64,000 nucleotides of DNA from Ignavigranum ruoffiae (GTDB lineage: Bacteria; Bacillota; Bacilli; Lactobacillales; Aerococcaceae), in assembly GCF_900110675.1 (NCBI RefSeq), contig NZ_FOEN01000005.1, positions 1 to 64,000 of the forward strand, read 5' to 3'. Below, piece after piece: positions 46,736 to 55,340 of this stretch. The translations under genes were made by a program, and so were the position numbers. The notes beneath the pieces are model-generated. The model made no database searches and was not told the DNA's origin. It saw only the letters and a program-made list of their open reading frames with translations. Positions within the stretch are counted from its first letter, which is position 1, and each line of letters starts with the position of its first letter.

Positions 46736-47368
46736 TTAATTTGATTTAATCGCTGATTTGATTTCAACGAGTGATTTCTTAGATCCTGGGACATTTCCTT
46801 TAATAAGGATGATGTTGTCTTCTGGATTCACTGCTACGATTTCTAAGTTTTGAATGGTAATACGTTGGCCACCCATTTGACCTGGTAATTTCTTACCTTT
46901 CAATACACGGCTTGGCGTAGAAGCCATACCCATTGAACCAGGACGACGATGGTAACGAGAACCGTGAGCCATAGGTCCACGACCTTGACCGTGACGTTTA
47001 ATAGCCCCTTGGAAACCTTTCCCTTTGGAAGTTCCTGTTACATCAACGATGTCTCCTGCTGCGAATGTCTCAACTGTAATTTCTTGTCCAACTTCATATT
47101 CTCCTAGCTCGACATTGCGAAATTCGCGAATGAAGCGCTTAGGAGTAGCATTTGCTTTTGCTACATGACCTTTATGTGCTTTGGTTGCTAATACTTCACG
47201 TTTGTCTTGAAAACCTAACTGAACTGCTTCATAGCCATCTGTTTCATTGCTTTTAACTTGCAATACCACGTTTGGTTGAGCTTGAATCACAGTGACTGGG
47301 ATTAGTTCCCCGTTTTCAGTAAAGTATTGTGTCATACCTACTTTTGTTCCTAAGATTCCTTTGGTCAT
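46736..47368 (-). CDS. rplC: 50S ribosomal protein L3
   Basis: A 210-residue protein whose extension reaches the peptidyl transferase centre. [20 protein letters not shown] and [20 protein letters not shown] are diagnostic; the position of linezolid/pleuromutilin resistance changes appears unaltered by eye. Confidence 0.97.
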   Translation of the reverse strand: MTKGILGTKVGMTQYFTENGELIPVTVIQAQPNVVLQVKSNETDGYEAVQLGFQDKREVLATKAHKGHVAKANATPKRFIREFRNVELGEYEVGQEITVETFAAGDIVDVTGTSKGKGFQGAIKRHGQGRGPMAHGSRYHRRPGSMGMASTPSRVLKGKKLPGQMGGQRITIQNLEIVAVNPEDNIILIKGNVPGSKKSLVEIKSAIKSN

Positions 47369-47392
47369 GAGTACACCTCCATTTTGTTAATT

Positions 47393-47701
47393 TTATAATT
47401 TAATTTCTACGTCAACACCACTTGGTAAGTCTAATTTCATCAAAGCATCCACAGTCTTAGCAGTTGGATCGATGATGTCAATTAAACGTTTGTGGGTACG
47501 CATTTCGAATTGTTCACGAGAATCTTTGTATTTATGTGGAGAACGGATCACGGTATAAACTGAACGTTCGGTTGGTAATGGAATCGGTCCAGCTGTCTTA
47601 GCTCCTGTTCTTTGCGCTGATTCTACAATCTTACTCGCTGACACATCAAGAGCACGGTGCTCATATGCTTTCAAACGAATACGAATTTTTTGGTTTGCCA
47701 T
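47393..47701 (-). CDS. rpsJ: 30S ribosomal protein S10
   Basis: A 102-residue protein, also the NusE antitermination factor. [20 protein letters not shown] and [20 protein letters not shown] are conserved. It is the first gene of the S10-spc-alpha cluster. Confidence 0.98.
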   Translation of the reverse strand: MANQKIRIRLKAYEHRALDVSASKIVESAQRTGAKTAGPIPLPTERSVYTVIRSPHKYKDSREQFEMRTHKRLIDIIDPTAKTVDALMKLDLPSGVDVEIKL

Positions 47702-47861
47702 TTATTTTCCTCCTTCGTCTATTATCTTCGAATGACTAGCTCCGCGAGAATTACCGACCTCCAGGCAGTGGCAACTCATCCTAGCGTGTCGCAACCTCCC
47801 GCTTCATAGCTCACCGATACCATAAAAGTACCGGTGTAAATACAGTATCCCGAAGGACACA
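47702..47861 (-). promoter_or_regulatory. Structured leader of the S10 ribosomal operon
   Basis: The promoter at 47868-47896 gives a leader of about 160 bases before rpsJ. It holds a 9-pair hairpin (47812-47820 with 47828-47836, one G-U in minus RNA) and a longer domain in which GCGGGA pairs with TCTCGC. Leaders of this operon in other Firmicutes are structured and thought to bind L4; I infer the same here but cannot match a covariance model by eye. Confidence 0.6.
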
Positions 47862-47867
47862 ACGAAC

Positions 47868-47896
47868 ATTATACTGGAAGCTTTGCCGACTTGCAA
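47868..47896 (-). promoter_or_regulatory. Promoter of the S10-spc-alpha operon
   Basis: Minus strand TTGCAA (47891-47896) and TATAAT (47868-47873) with a 17-base spacer. It is the only clear promoter seen upstream of the 14-kb ribosomal cluster. Confidence 0.75.
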
Positions 47897-48235
47897 GGCC
47901 TATTTAAAGAAAGTTCAAATATTTTTTTACTCATTCGGGTTAAATTCTTTTGGCTGCCAATGGGCGCAGGAAATATCAATATTCTTTACGATGTGTTTAC
48001 TCATACGAGTTTGTAATAATATCTTTTACTCTCATCGTTCTTATCTGACGGATCCTAGGCATAATTCTTCCTATATTATAGTAGAAACCCGTTAGTTATT
48101 TGGAGAATATTTTCTTAATTTCTGGTCAATTATAATTTTTGAAATCCGAATCGGTTTACTGATCCTCTCAAAAAGTTATTAAGCTTGAGGTCGGTCAAAT
48201 GAATCTGATGGAACATCCATTGACACTGATTCATA
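47897..48235. other. Intergenic region, no gene seen
   Basis: A/T-rich DNA without a credible reading frame. An inverted repeat ATGAATC/GATTCAT (48199-48205, 48228-48234) encloses a smaller ATGG/CCAT hairpin. TATAAT-like sequences are frequent, as expected in an UP-element-rich region upstream of a ribosomal promoter. Confidence 0.4.
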
Positions 48236-48281
48236 CAAAAAACAGCTACTATGAACCACCATGGCAGGGGCTAGTAGCTGT
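48236..48281 (-). terminator. Terminator of the mechanosensitive-channel-like gene
   Basis: Stem ACAGCTACTA/TAGTAGCTGT (48242-48251 with 48272-48281) followed on the minus strand by six to seven T residues. It lies about 90 bases after the gene's stop. Confidence 0.82.
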
Positions 48282-48370
48282 AAAATCATTCTGAGTGTGT
48301 ATGGCTATAATATTTATTCGCCTTAATCTATTTAATCTTATTGGGTAGTTCGCCTGAGTTCAAATTAAGT

Positions 48371-49648
48371 TTAGACTTGATGGTCTAAATGATTATCTTC
48401 ATTCAATGTTTGTTGAGGGTCGGTGATAATTTGATTGGATTGTTCTCCTTCTTTGGCCAGAGTATGGTCGATTTCTTCTAGCTTGCGATGAGCATAATCT
48501 TTGCCACCTAAACCAAAGGCTAGGACGAAGGCACCGGCTAAAGCACCAAGAATAATCACAAAGGCAGAGTTTACGATAGTTTGAGCGATTTTCAATTGGT
48601 CTAAGGTCATAAAGATAGCCAAAGCAATAATTGTAAAGCGAACCAATTCACTAAATAAGCTTGATCCAGATACTTGTTTAATAAAGTTGGCGAAGATATT
48701 TCCTCCGATGAGCCCAAGCGCCAAGATAATCACCGCTGAAATTACCGCTGGAATATAGGCAATAATTGAAGAACCAATTGCATTTAGGACATCCAGATTT
48801 AGGATGTTAATCGCTTCAACGATAAAGAATAGGGTCAAGAGACTTTGAACTAATACACCAATGACCCCTGAAATTTTGAGTTGGCTTTCTCCTTTGAAAT
48901 TTAAATATTTAGAATATTGATCAATTCCAGAGGTAGATAATAAACCTTCAACCACATCTCCCAGCAATTTGCCGACGAAGCTACCAATCACTAACATAAC
49001 TACCGCTGCAAAGATATTCGGAATAGCTCCTAGAATTTGATTTAAGACATCAATGATGGGTTGGGAAATAGATTGAATCCCTAGAGTCTCTAAAGCGACC
49101 GTAAGAATCGGAATATACAAGAGAACATAAACCACAGAAGATAAGACATCCGCCATTTGATTTTCATTCACATTCAATCCGTGAACCGATTGTTTAGTTA
49201 CCTTACGGTACCATTTGTCAATGTTCAAACCGGTAAGAATGTTCTTGACTAAACGCTTAATAAAGTTACAGAAATAGCCCCCAATAACTAGAATAATCAA
49301 GGCCATCAATAGATTAGGAATAAAGGCTAAGAAAGTAGCAAACATGGCCACAATTGGATTTAAAGCTCCACCAATATTTAGGCCTGCGAGAATACTTGGT
49401 AAGAATAGAATAATAACAATAAAGTATAAAATAGAAGCAATCGTTTCAATAAATACATTGGCTTCTTCCTTGCTTTTGGCAAAACCCCAATGTTGTAACT
49501 GTTGATCGAAATCAATCTTATTTAAAACGGTGATGGTGAAGCGTTTAATCGCCCAAGCCACCACTAAGGCTACGACTAATAATAATAAAGCACCAAAGAT
49601 ACCCGGCAGAGCATTGACAATTGAGCGGAAAAAATTATCAAGGTTCAT
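48371..49648 (-). CDS. Mechanosensitive ion channel-like membrane protein (CmpX/TM-helix repeat type)
   Basis: A 425-residue protein built of repeated amphipathic/transmembrane units of the conserved TM-helix family, for example FIPNLLMALIILVIGGYF, AIPNIFAAVVMLVIGSFVG and YIPAVISAVIILALGLIGG, each starting with IP and ending in glycine-rich helix. The C-terminal helix AFVLAFGLGGKDYA resembles the pore helix of MscS-like proteins, but a full MscS beta domain is not evident. Role: probably osmotic or membrane-tension response. ATG 49648 follows GGGAG by eight bases; the open frame starts at 49675. Confidence 0.78.
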   Translation of the reverse strand: MNLDNFFRSIVNALPGIFGALLLLVVALVVAWAIKRFTITVLNKIDFDQQLQHWGFAKSKEEANVFIETIASILYFIVIILFLPSILAGLNIGGALNPIVAMFATFLAFIPNLLMALIILVIGGYFCNFIKRLVKNILTGLNIDKWYRKVTKQSVHGLNVNENQMADVLSSVVYVLLYIPILTVALETLGIQSISQPIIDVLNQILGAIPNIFAAVVMLVIGSFVGKLLGDVVEGLLSTSGIDQYSKYLNFKGESQLKISGVIGVLVQSLLTLFFIVEAINILNLDVLNAIGSSIIAYIPAVISAVIILALGLIGGNIFANFIKQVSGSSLFSELVRFTIIALAIFMTLDQLKIAQTIVNSAFVIILGALAGAFVLAFGLGGKDYAHRKLEEIDHTLAKEGEQSNQIITDPQQTLNEDNHLDHQV

Positions 49649-49673
49649 CTTATCATCTCCCTTTCTAAGGGTC

Positions 49674-49682
49674 ATTGTACCA
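49674..49682 (-). promoter_or_regulatory. Extended -10 promoter of the channel-like gene
   Basis: Minus strand TGGTACAAT: TG then TACAAT (49674-49679). No convincing -35 box. It separates this gene from the upstream fatty-acid operon. Confidence 0.45.
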
Positions 49683-49743
49683 TTTAGGCTTCAAACTTTT
49701 CATCTAAAATGGCTTCGGACCAAGCAAATTTCTCAATCAATTC

Positions 49744-51303
49744 TTATCGACATAGGGGATGCTGCCAAGCTAAATCAAATAAACTTGAGTCCATCTTCTT
49801 GAGACTCGGACTAATCACAGGTTGAAATGAAAGTTGTTGAAGAATATCCTGTTCTAAATCTAAACCAGGGGCAATTTCAATCAGGCGTAGCTTACCTTGC
49901 CTATCCAAATCAAATACTGCCCGTGAAGTGATGACCATTATTTCTTTGCCGGCATTTAATTGAATACCACTGGCGAAAGAAATATTAACTAGTTTCTTAA
50001 CAAATTTATCGTGATTGCCAGAGTGAAGTATACGAACTTGCTGATCAACTAACTCTACTTGCTCTCCTTGTCTAAATTCACCGATAAAAATAATCTTCTG
50101 AGCGCCATGGGTAATATCAATCATCCCACCAGGGCCATAAATCTTCCCGCCTAATAGGGTAGAGTTCATATTCCCATAAGGATCCAGCTGACCAAAGCCA
50201 AGGATGGTCGCATCTAAGCCTCCTCCGTGGAAGAGACTAAACATGTCTTGGCTAGCTAGGATGGCTTCGGCATTGATACTGGGACCATAGTCATAGCCCG
50301 AACATGGGTAGCCGCCATAGCCCCCAAAGTCAATAGCAAATTTAATCCGATCTAATAGTCCTTGTTCGCCAATCACCCGATTAATTCGCGAAGCCAAACC
50401 ATTGCCGATATTAACCAATGAATAATCAGGAAGCTCGCTGGCTGCCCGTCTTAATATAATGTCCTCAATGGTTAAAGAAGTTTGCGTTTCGAAGCTTAAC
50501 TCTTTGGTCTGCTCATTCGATAAATACGGACTATAGTGGATGAAAGGAGTCTGCTGATGATAATGACTTTGACCAATCACTACTTCATCAACAAGATGAC
50601 CAGGTACGACCACTTCATGGGCTGGAATCTTCTTGTCAATGATTTCTTCAACCTGAGCAATGACTAGACCCCCCGCATTCTTTGCTCCGGCAGCCAGTGA
50701 GAACTGTTCCAGACGATTCGTTTCATGTTTCAAGGAAATATTCCCCTGACGATCGGCAAAAGTCCCCTTAATAAAAGCCACATTAAAATTTAGCGGACGG
50801 TAATGAAGATAAGGCTGACCGTCGATCTGACACGTCGAAACATAAGGTGTTTGGGCTTGGGCTGAAGGATTCATCTGACCCGCTTGGAGTCTCGGATCGA
50901 TAAAAGTATCTAAACCTACTTGGCTAAAGACACCTGGCCCCCGTTGAGCAGCATTCTGATACAGTTGACCAATGATCCCCTGGGGCAACATGAATAATTC
51001 ATAAGCATCCTGACGAGCTAGCGCTTCGGCTAGAGGACATAAAAATAAGTAAGAACTGACGACCCGTTTCAATAAACCAGGAACTATCAGATGATCTAAT
51101 CCTCGCCCTTCCCCCATACCCAAACCGGCTGTCGAGATAAAGGTAATCGCACGCGGTGATTGGTGTTGCCGATAATATTCCCCCAAACCAGCAAACAGCT
51201 GTTCCGGCATCCCACCAATACCAAAAGAAGTCGTAGCAATGATTGCTTGATCGGGAATCTTGGCCATCACCTCAATATAATTACTCGCTTGTAAATTTCT
51301 CAT
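49744..51303 (-). CDS. Class I CoA-transferase homologue (propionate/acetate CoA-transferase type) with Asp in place of the catalytic Glu
   Basis: A 519-residue fused alpha/beta CoA-transferase of the YdiF/propionate CoA-transferase group. N-terminal ATTSFGIGGMPEQL binds CoA; the C-terminal domain has SLVNIGNGLASRI and GGGLDATILGFGQLDPYGN. In relatives the catalytic glutamate lies in a T-V-E-x-G-x-x-G-G-x-P segment; here the segment is AIDFGGYGGYP with Asp325 (codon GAC, 50329-50331). In glutaconate CoA-transferase an engineered Glu-to-Asp change is reported to give an acyl-CoA hydrolase, so this protein may be a thioesterase. ATG 51303 follows AAGGGG; an upstream in-frame start at 51336 lacks a site. 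It is the last gene of the fatty-acid operon. Confidence 0.82.
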   Translation of the reverse strand: MRNLQASNYIEVMAKIPDQAIIATTSFGIGGMPEQLFAGLGEYYRQHQSPRAITFISTAGLGMGEGRGLDHLIVPGLLKRVVSSYLFLCPLAEALARQDAYELFMLPQGIIGQLYQNAAQRGPGVFSQVGLDTFIDPRLQAGQMNPSAQAQTPYVSTCQIDGQPYLHYRPLNFNVAFIKGTFADRQGNISLKHETNRLEQFSLAAGAKNAGGLVIAQVEEIIDKKIPAHEVVVPGHLVDEVVIGQSHYHQQTPFIHYSPYLSNEQTKELSFETQTSLTIEDIILRRAASELPDYSLVNIGNGLASRINRVIGEQGLLDRIKFAIDFGGYGGYPCSGYDYGPSINAEAILASQDMFSLFHGGGLDATILGFGQLDPYGNMNSTLLGGKIYGPGGMIDITHGAQKIIFIGEFRQGEQVELVDQQVRILHSGNHDKFVKKLVNISFASGIQLNAGKEIMVITSRAVFDLDRQGKLRLIEIAPGLDLEQDILQQLSFQPVISPSLKKMDSSLFDLAWQHPLCR

Positions 51304-51325
51304 AAACATTCCCCTTTTAAAAGAA

Positions 51326-51356
51326 GATAGATGCACTTAAACTAAGCACATCTATC
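51326..51356 (-). other. Intercistronic hairpin before the CoA-transferase gene
   Basis: A perfect 8-base inverted repeat GATAGATG/CATCTATC (51326-51333, 51349-51356), extended by GC pairs inside, followed on the minus strand by TTCTTTT. It could be a weak terminator or an mRNA processing/stability site reducing expression of the last gene. Confidence 0.45.
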
Positions 51357-51369
51357 GACTTTTATGAAT

Positions 51370-52341
51370 CTATTCGTTTATTAATTGAGCCATTGCTTGG
51401 TGGCAAGTGCGAAATTCGCTGATAAATTCTTCAATAATTTGACCAGCTGGCTTGATGTCATGAATCCGTCCCACGCCTTGGCCCATACTCATCTGTCCCT
51501 CATCGAGACGGCCCTCAATCATGGCCTCGTAAGATCGACGCCCAGATATTAATGGCATCAAGTCTTTTAAAGTAGCACCTTCTGCTTCAGCCGCTAAAAT
51601 TTTCTGAGCGAAAGCATTGTTGGCCACCCGCATGGCGTTCTTTAGGGATTTCATAGTTAAGACGGTACCATTCTCTGGGACCTGGAGGAGAGCTTGACGG
51701 TAGGCCTCACTAGCATTGACTTCAGGGGTTGCTAGAAAACGAGTACTTACTAGAACTCCATCTACTCCTAAAGCCATAGCGGCATAAAAGCTCTTACCAT
51801 CAACAATCCCGCCACCAGCCAACACCGGAACTTCTAGTTCTTCTGCTGCCTTGGCCCAAAGAATCGATCCGGCCACTTGTTCCATACCAGGATGTCCCCC
51901 CGCCTCCATACCAATCATTGAGATGATATCGGCTCCATCTTTAATGGCTGCCCGAGCATGTTTGAGGCTAGTTACCTTATGGATTACTTTAACACCGGCA
52001 TCTTTTAAAGGGGTGATAAAATTTCCTGGCCTTTGCCCAGAGGTCTCAACAATGCCCACCCCTTCTTCAATAATGACATCAATATATTGAAAGATCATAT
52101 CGGGTATCACAACTTCAGGTACTAAGGAAATATTGAAGGCGAAAGGTTTATCAGTGAGTTGTTTCATCTTACGAATTTCAGCACGTAAATCATCGGGATT
52201 GGCGAAGGCCATGGCAGGCACCGTCCCGAGCCCCCCAGCATTGGAAATCGCTGCGGCCAAATCTGCCAACGACATATATTGCATAGCGCCTTGAACGATC
52301 GGGTATTTAATACCCAGTAATTCAGTTACTTTAGTTCTCAT
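51370..52341 (-). CDS. FMN-dependent nitronate monooxygenase / enoyl reductase II-like oxidoreductase
   Basis: A 323-residue TIM-barrel flavoprotein of the nitronate monooxygenase/FabK family. YPIVQGAMQYMSLADLAAAI at the start, MIGMEAGGHPG with the conserved histidine region, and VPVLAGGGIVDGKS plus GVDGVLVSTRFLAT as FMN phosphate-binding motifs. FabK reduces enoyl-ACP with NADH, while nitronate monooxygenases oxidise nitroalkanes; in this operon a role in reducing or handling unsaturated acyl-CoA is plausible but inferred. Confidence 0.82.
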   Translation of the reverse strand: MRTKVTELLGIKYPIVQGAMQYMSLADLAAAISNAGGLGTVPAMAFANPDDLRAEIRKMKQLTDKPFAFNISLVPEVVIPDMIFQYIDVIIEEGVGIVETSGQRPGNFITPLKDAGVKVIHKVTSLKHARAAIKDGADIISMIGMEAGGHPGMEQVAGSILWAKAAEELEVPVLAGGGIVDGKSFYAAMALGVDGVLVSTRFLATPEVNASEAYRQALLQVPENGTVLTMKSLKNAMRVANNAFAQKILAAEAEGATLKDLMPLISGRRSYEAMIEGRLDEGQMSMGQGVGRIHDIKPAGQIIEEFISEFRTCHQAMAQLINE

Positions 52342-52371
52342 AATTCACCTCTTTTAGTATGATTTGACGGC

Positions 52372-53313
52372 TTATTTTTTGAGGAAATCGTAACGTAGAT
52401 TATGTTTATCATCATAAAAATTTTCTAAAATAGAAGCGAAGATAAATGATTCTAGTTTAGAATACTTGCTTTTCTTTTGACGGACAAGTGTCGGAATATA
52501 GGCAATCGGATCGGAAAAACGTTTCTCCACTACGCCGACTTGTTGAATGTTCTGTCTAAACATATCGAACGATGCAGTCGGTAAGATTGCAATCAATTCA
52601 TTCACCTCAGCTGCTTCGATTAAATAATCCCAAGAGTCTGAACTGATTAATAACTTGGCATGTGAATCATGGGCTCTGAGCTTCTCCTGAATCTCACTCA
52701 CTAAACCATCTGTTGAGTTATAGGTGGTGTAGAAATAACCATCAATATCTTTCCAAGAAAGAATATGCTTGTTGGCCAGAGGATGATCAGGGTTCATAAA
52801 GGCAGCCACTTCTGTTCGCCCGAGCAGATGCTGTTCATATTTATCAGGATCTAAGTGGGTTGGTTGCGACAAAATCGCTGCATGGAGGACTTCGTCTTCC
52901 ATCATTTCTGACAAGACCAGTGAACCTGCTTCGACTGTTTCAATAAAGGCTTCAGGATATTCAAGCATAAACTGAGGGATAAACTTACGGAAGAACAAAC
53001 GCAGAATGGTTGGATGAGCACCTAAACGAAAGGTTCCTTTCTGGCGCAAAGATTCTTTCTCAACAACGGAAATAAATTCTTCATACTTATGATTAACCTC
53101 TAAAGCGGCTTGATATATCTTGCGACCGGCAGAGGTAAACCCAACAATTCTGCCATTCTTTCGCTTAAATAAACTTACATCATGATCGGTTTGGAAAGTT
53201 TTGATAAATTGACTTAGGGCCGATTGGGATAAATACAATTTACTGGCAGCGGCCGTTAGATTAAAACCTGCATCGACAATTTCAATCAGATACTGCATTG
53301 AATTTATATCCAT
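52372..53313 (-). CDS. LysR-family transcriptional regulator
   Basis: A 313-residue regulator. The N-terminal winged helix-turn-helix covers residues 1-60 (MDINSMQYLIEIVDAGFN, then AASKLYLSQSALSQFIK), followed by an effector-binding domain. It lies inside the fatty-acid operon on the same strand, so it probably senses an acyl-CoA or fatty acid and controls this operon (inference). Its ribosome binding site AGAGGTG is part of a 7-base inverted repeat just upstream. Confidence 0.9.
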   Translation of the reverse strand: MDINSMQYLIEIVDAGFNLTAAASKLYLSQSALSQFIKTFQTDHDVSLFKRKNGRIVGFTSAGRKIYQAALEVNHKYEEFISVVEKESLRQKGTFRLGAHPTILRLFFRKFIPQFMLEYPEAFIETVEAGSLVLSEMMEDEVLHAAILSQPTHLDPDKYEQHLLGRTEVAAFMNPDHPLANKHILSWKDIDGYFYTTYNSTDGLVSEIQEKLRAHDSHAKLLISSDSWDYLIEAAEVNELIAILPTASFDMFRQNIQQVGVVEKRFSDPIAYIPTLVRQKKSKYSKLESFIFASILENFYDDKHNLRYDFLKK

Positions 53314-53314
53314 A

Positions 53315-53340
53315 AGACACCTCTTTTAGCTTTGGTGTCT
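53315..53340 (-). promoter_or_regulatory. Inverted repeat covering the LysR gene ribosome binding site
   Basis: AGACACC/GGTGTCT (53315-53321, 53334-53340) directly precedes the start codon at 53313. In minus RNA the downstream arm includes the AGAGGTG ribosome binding site, so the hairpin could lower translation of the regulator. It could also be a DNA operator. Confidence 0.35.
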
Positions 53341-53348
53341 ACATAATA

Positions 53349-54110
53349 TCACTTCTGCAAGAATTTTGTAACCGCTTCAGCATGAGCAGCCTGTCTGGAG
53401 GCCAAGCTCATAAATTTCGCTTCTTGTTGATTGAATTGATCAATCTCAGGATAATTAAGACTAGCTAAGAGTTCTTTCTGATAAGCATAAGTATTTAGCG
53501 GGCCGGATTGAAGTTTCCGAGCCAATTCCTCAGCGTCCGAGACGACTTGTCCTGGCGGAACCACTTTATTGACCAGGCCATAACGGCGACCCTGTTCAGC
53601 TGAGATTGGCTCATTTAACATAAGATGGCTGTTCAGTTGCTGAGTCGGCATGGCTTGATAGAGATGATAGATTAAATCGGTATCCCCCGGGAAAGCTAAA
53701 CCGATAAAAGCGGTCAGCAATTTACCCTGTTCTTCCATTAAGATAAAATCGCAAGCTAAGGCTAAGCCTAAACCAGCACCGGCAGCAATGCCATTAATCG
53801 CCGCAATCACGACTTTCTTATTTTGTTTAATGCTATTGACCATGGCTCCGGTAGCTAAGATATCTGTTTCAGTTAAATAGCGCTTCTGTTCTAACATTTG
53901 TTGGAAGAGTTGAATGTCTCCACCCGCACTAAAATGTTTACCCTTGCCGGTCAAAATCGCGACGTCGACTTGATCATCCTGATTAATTTGATCAAATACC
54001 TGCTTGATTTCAGCATAACTTTCTTCCGCAAAGGCATTCCCCTGTTGGGGCCGATTCAGCGTGACATAGGCTATCCGATCCTTCAACTCATAGGTTAAGG
54101 TTTGATACAT
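53349..54110 (-). CDS. Enoyl-CoA hydratase/isomerase (crotonase) homologue lacking both hydratase glutamates
   Basis: A 253-residue crotonase-fold protein with the CoA-binding KHFSAGGDI and oxyanion-hole region NGIAAGAGLGLALACDF. Counting back from the conserved Cys-Asp, the two catalytic glutamates of true hydratases (rat Glu144 and Glu164) correspond here to Gly115 and Phe135. Asp143 in FPGDTD is near the position of the single acid used by enoyl-CoA isomerases such as PaaG. It is therefore more likely an isomerase that shifts double bonds of unsaturated acyl-CoA than a hydratase. The fused hydratase in the same operon has both glutamates. Confidence 0.82.
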   Translation of the reverse strand: MYQTLTYELKDRIAYVTLNRPQQGNAFAEESYAEIKQVFDQINQDDQVDVAILTGKGKHFSAGGDIQLFQQMLEQKRYLTETDILATGAMVNSIKQNKKVVIAAINGIAAGAGLGLALACDFILMEEQGKLLTAFIGLAFPGDTDLIYHLYQAMPTQQLNSHLMLNEPISAEQGRRYGLVNKVVPPGQVVSDAEELARKLQSGPLNTYAYQKELLASLNYPEIDQFNQQEAKFMSLASRQAAHAEAVTKFLQK

Positions 54111-54124
54111 GTCCTTCCCCCTTA

Positions 54125-55312
54125 TTAATGTAGATATTCAAAAACTCCAGCAGCTCCCATACCAACACCGATACACATAGATACAATCCCATATTTACTT
54201 TCAGGACGACGAGCCATTTCAGCTAATAAGCGCGAAGTCAAGATGGCTCCCGTGGCTCCTAAAGGATGGCCTAAGGCAATGGCTCCCCCATTCACGTTCG
54301 TAATTTCTGGATCAATCTGTAACTCGTTCATTGAAGCCAAAGCCTGGGCAGCAAAAGCTTCATTGATTTCAAACAGATCAATATCATCAATACTTAGTCC
54401 AGTTAATTTTAAGACTTCTGGAATCGCGTAGGCTGGCCCGATTCCCATATATTTAGGGTCCACCCCCACTGCTTTATAGCCTAAGAACTTAGCAATTGGT
54501 TTAATCCCTAATTCTTTGACTTTCTTTCCAGACATCAGAATCACAAACCCTGCACCATCGCTGACTTGAGAAGATGAGGCTGCAGTAACCGTGCCTTTGG
54601 CTTTGAAGATCGTAGGCAATTTAGCCAGGCTTTCTAGATTAGATTCTGGCCGAATCCCTTCATCATCTTTAAATTCAACTTGCTCTACAACAGGTTTATT
54701 ATCTTGATACGTGACTTTCTTAACTTTCAGTGGAATAATTTCATCGGCTAAGCGTCCGGCATCTTGGGCAGCTTTAGCTCGTTGATGACTGCGGACCGCA
54801 AAAGCATCTTGATCCTTACGACTGACTTGATATTTTTCAGCTACCTTCTCAGCGGTTAGCCCCATTGGATAGGCTTGACCGACATCTTCTTTCTGTAAAG
54901 TAGGGTTATTGGTTGGTTCATTGCCCCCCATTGGAACGGCACTCATAAACTCAACCCCACCCGCTGCCATCACATCAGCCTGTCCAGCCATAATGGCATT
55001 AGCGGCGCTAGCAATGGTCTGTAAGCCCGATGAACAATAACGGTTCACCGTTTGTCCAGGGACAGAATAGGGTAAACCAGCTCGCAAGGCAACATTCCGG
55101 GCAATATTGAAACCTTGGACTCCCTCAGGGAAAGCATTACCAACGATGACATCTTCTATTAGGGCCGGATCAAAGTTGCCTTCAATCCGGTCGATGACAC
55201 CTTTAAGAATTTCGGCGGCGACATCATCTGGACGCTCAAATGCCAGGGCTCCATTCTTCTTTCCTTTAGCAATGGCCGAACGTCCATAAGCCACAATGTA
55301 TGCTTCTTCCAT
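54125..55312 (-). CDS. fadA: Acetyl-CoA acyltransferase (3-ketoacyl-CoA thiolase)
   Basis: A 395-residue thiolase that cleaves 3-ketoacyl-CoA with CoA to acetyl-CoA and a shortened acyl-CoA. The nucleophile is Cys93 in NRYCSSGLQTI; NEAFAAQ, GGAIALGHPLGATGA and MCIGVGMGAA carry the other active-site residues. Similarity in length and motifs is to FadA of the Bacillus fadNAE operon. It lies 28 bases after the FadN-like gene. Confidence 0.92.
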   Translation of the reverse strand: MEEAYIVAYGRSAIAKGKKNGALAFERPDDVAAEILKGVIDRIEGNFDPALIEDVIVGNAFPEGVQGFNIARNVALRAGLPYSVPGQTVNRYCSSGLQTIASAANAIMAGQADVMAAGGVEFMSAVPMGGNEPTNNPTLQKEDVGQAYPMGLTAEKVAEKYQVSRKDQDAFAVRSHQRAKAAQDAGRLADEIIPLKVKKVTYQDNKPVVEQVEFKDDEGIRPESNLESLAKLPTIFKAKGTVTAASSSQVSDGAGFVILMSGKKVKELGIKPIAKFLGYKAVGVDPKYMGIGPAYAIPEVLKLTGLSIDDIDLFEINEAFAAQALASMNELQIDPEITNVNGGAIALGHPLGATGAILTSRLLAEMARRPESKYGIVSMCIGVGMGAAGVFEYLH

Positions 55313-55340
55313 TCATGTCATTCCTTTCTCCAGCGTTTTT

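Noticed and set aside
47883-48095. Plus-strand open frame of 70 codons upstream of rpsJ
   Set aside because: No ribosome binding site, biased hydrophobic/aromatic composition, and it covers the ribosomal promoter region; most likely chance.
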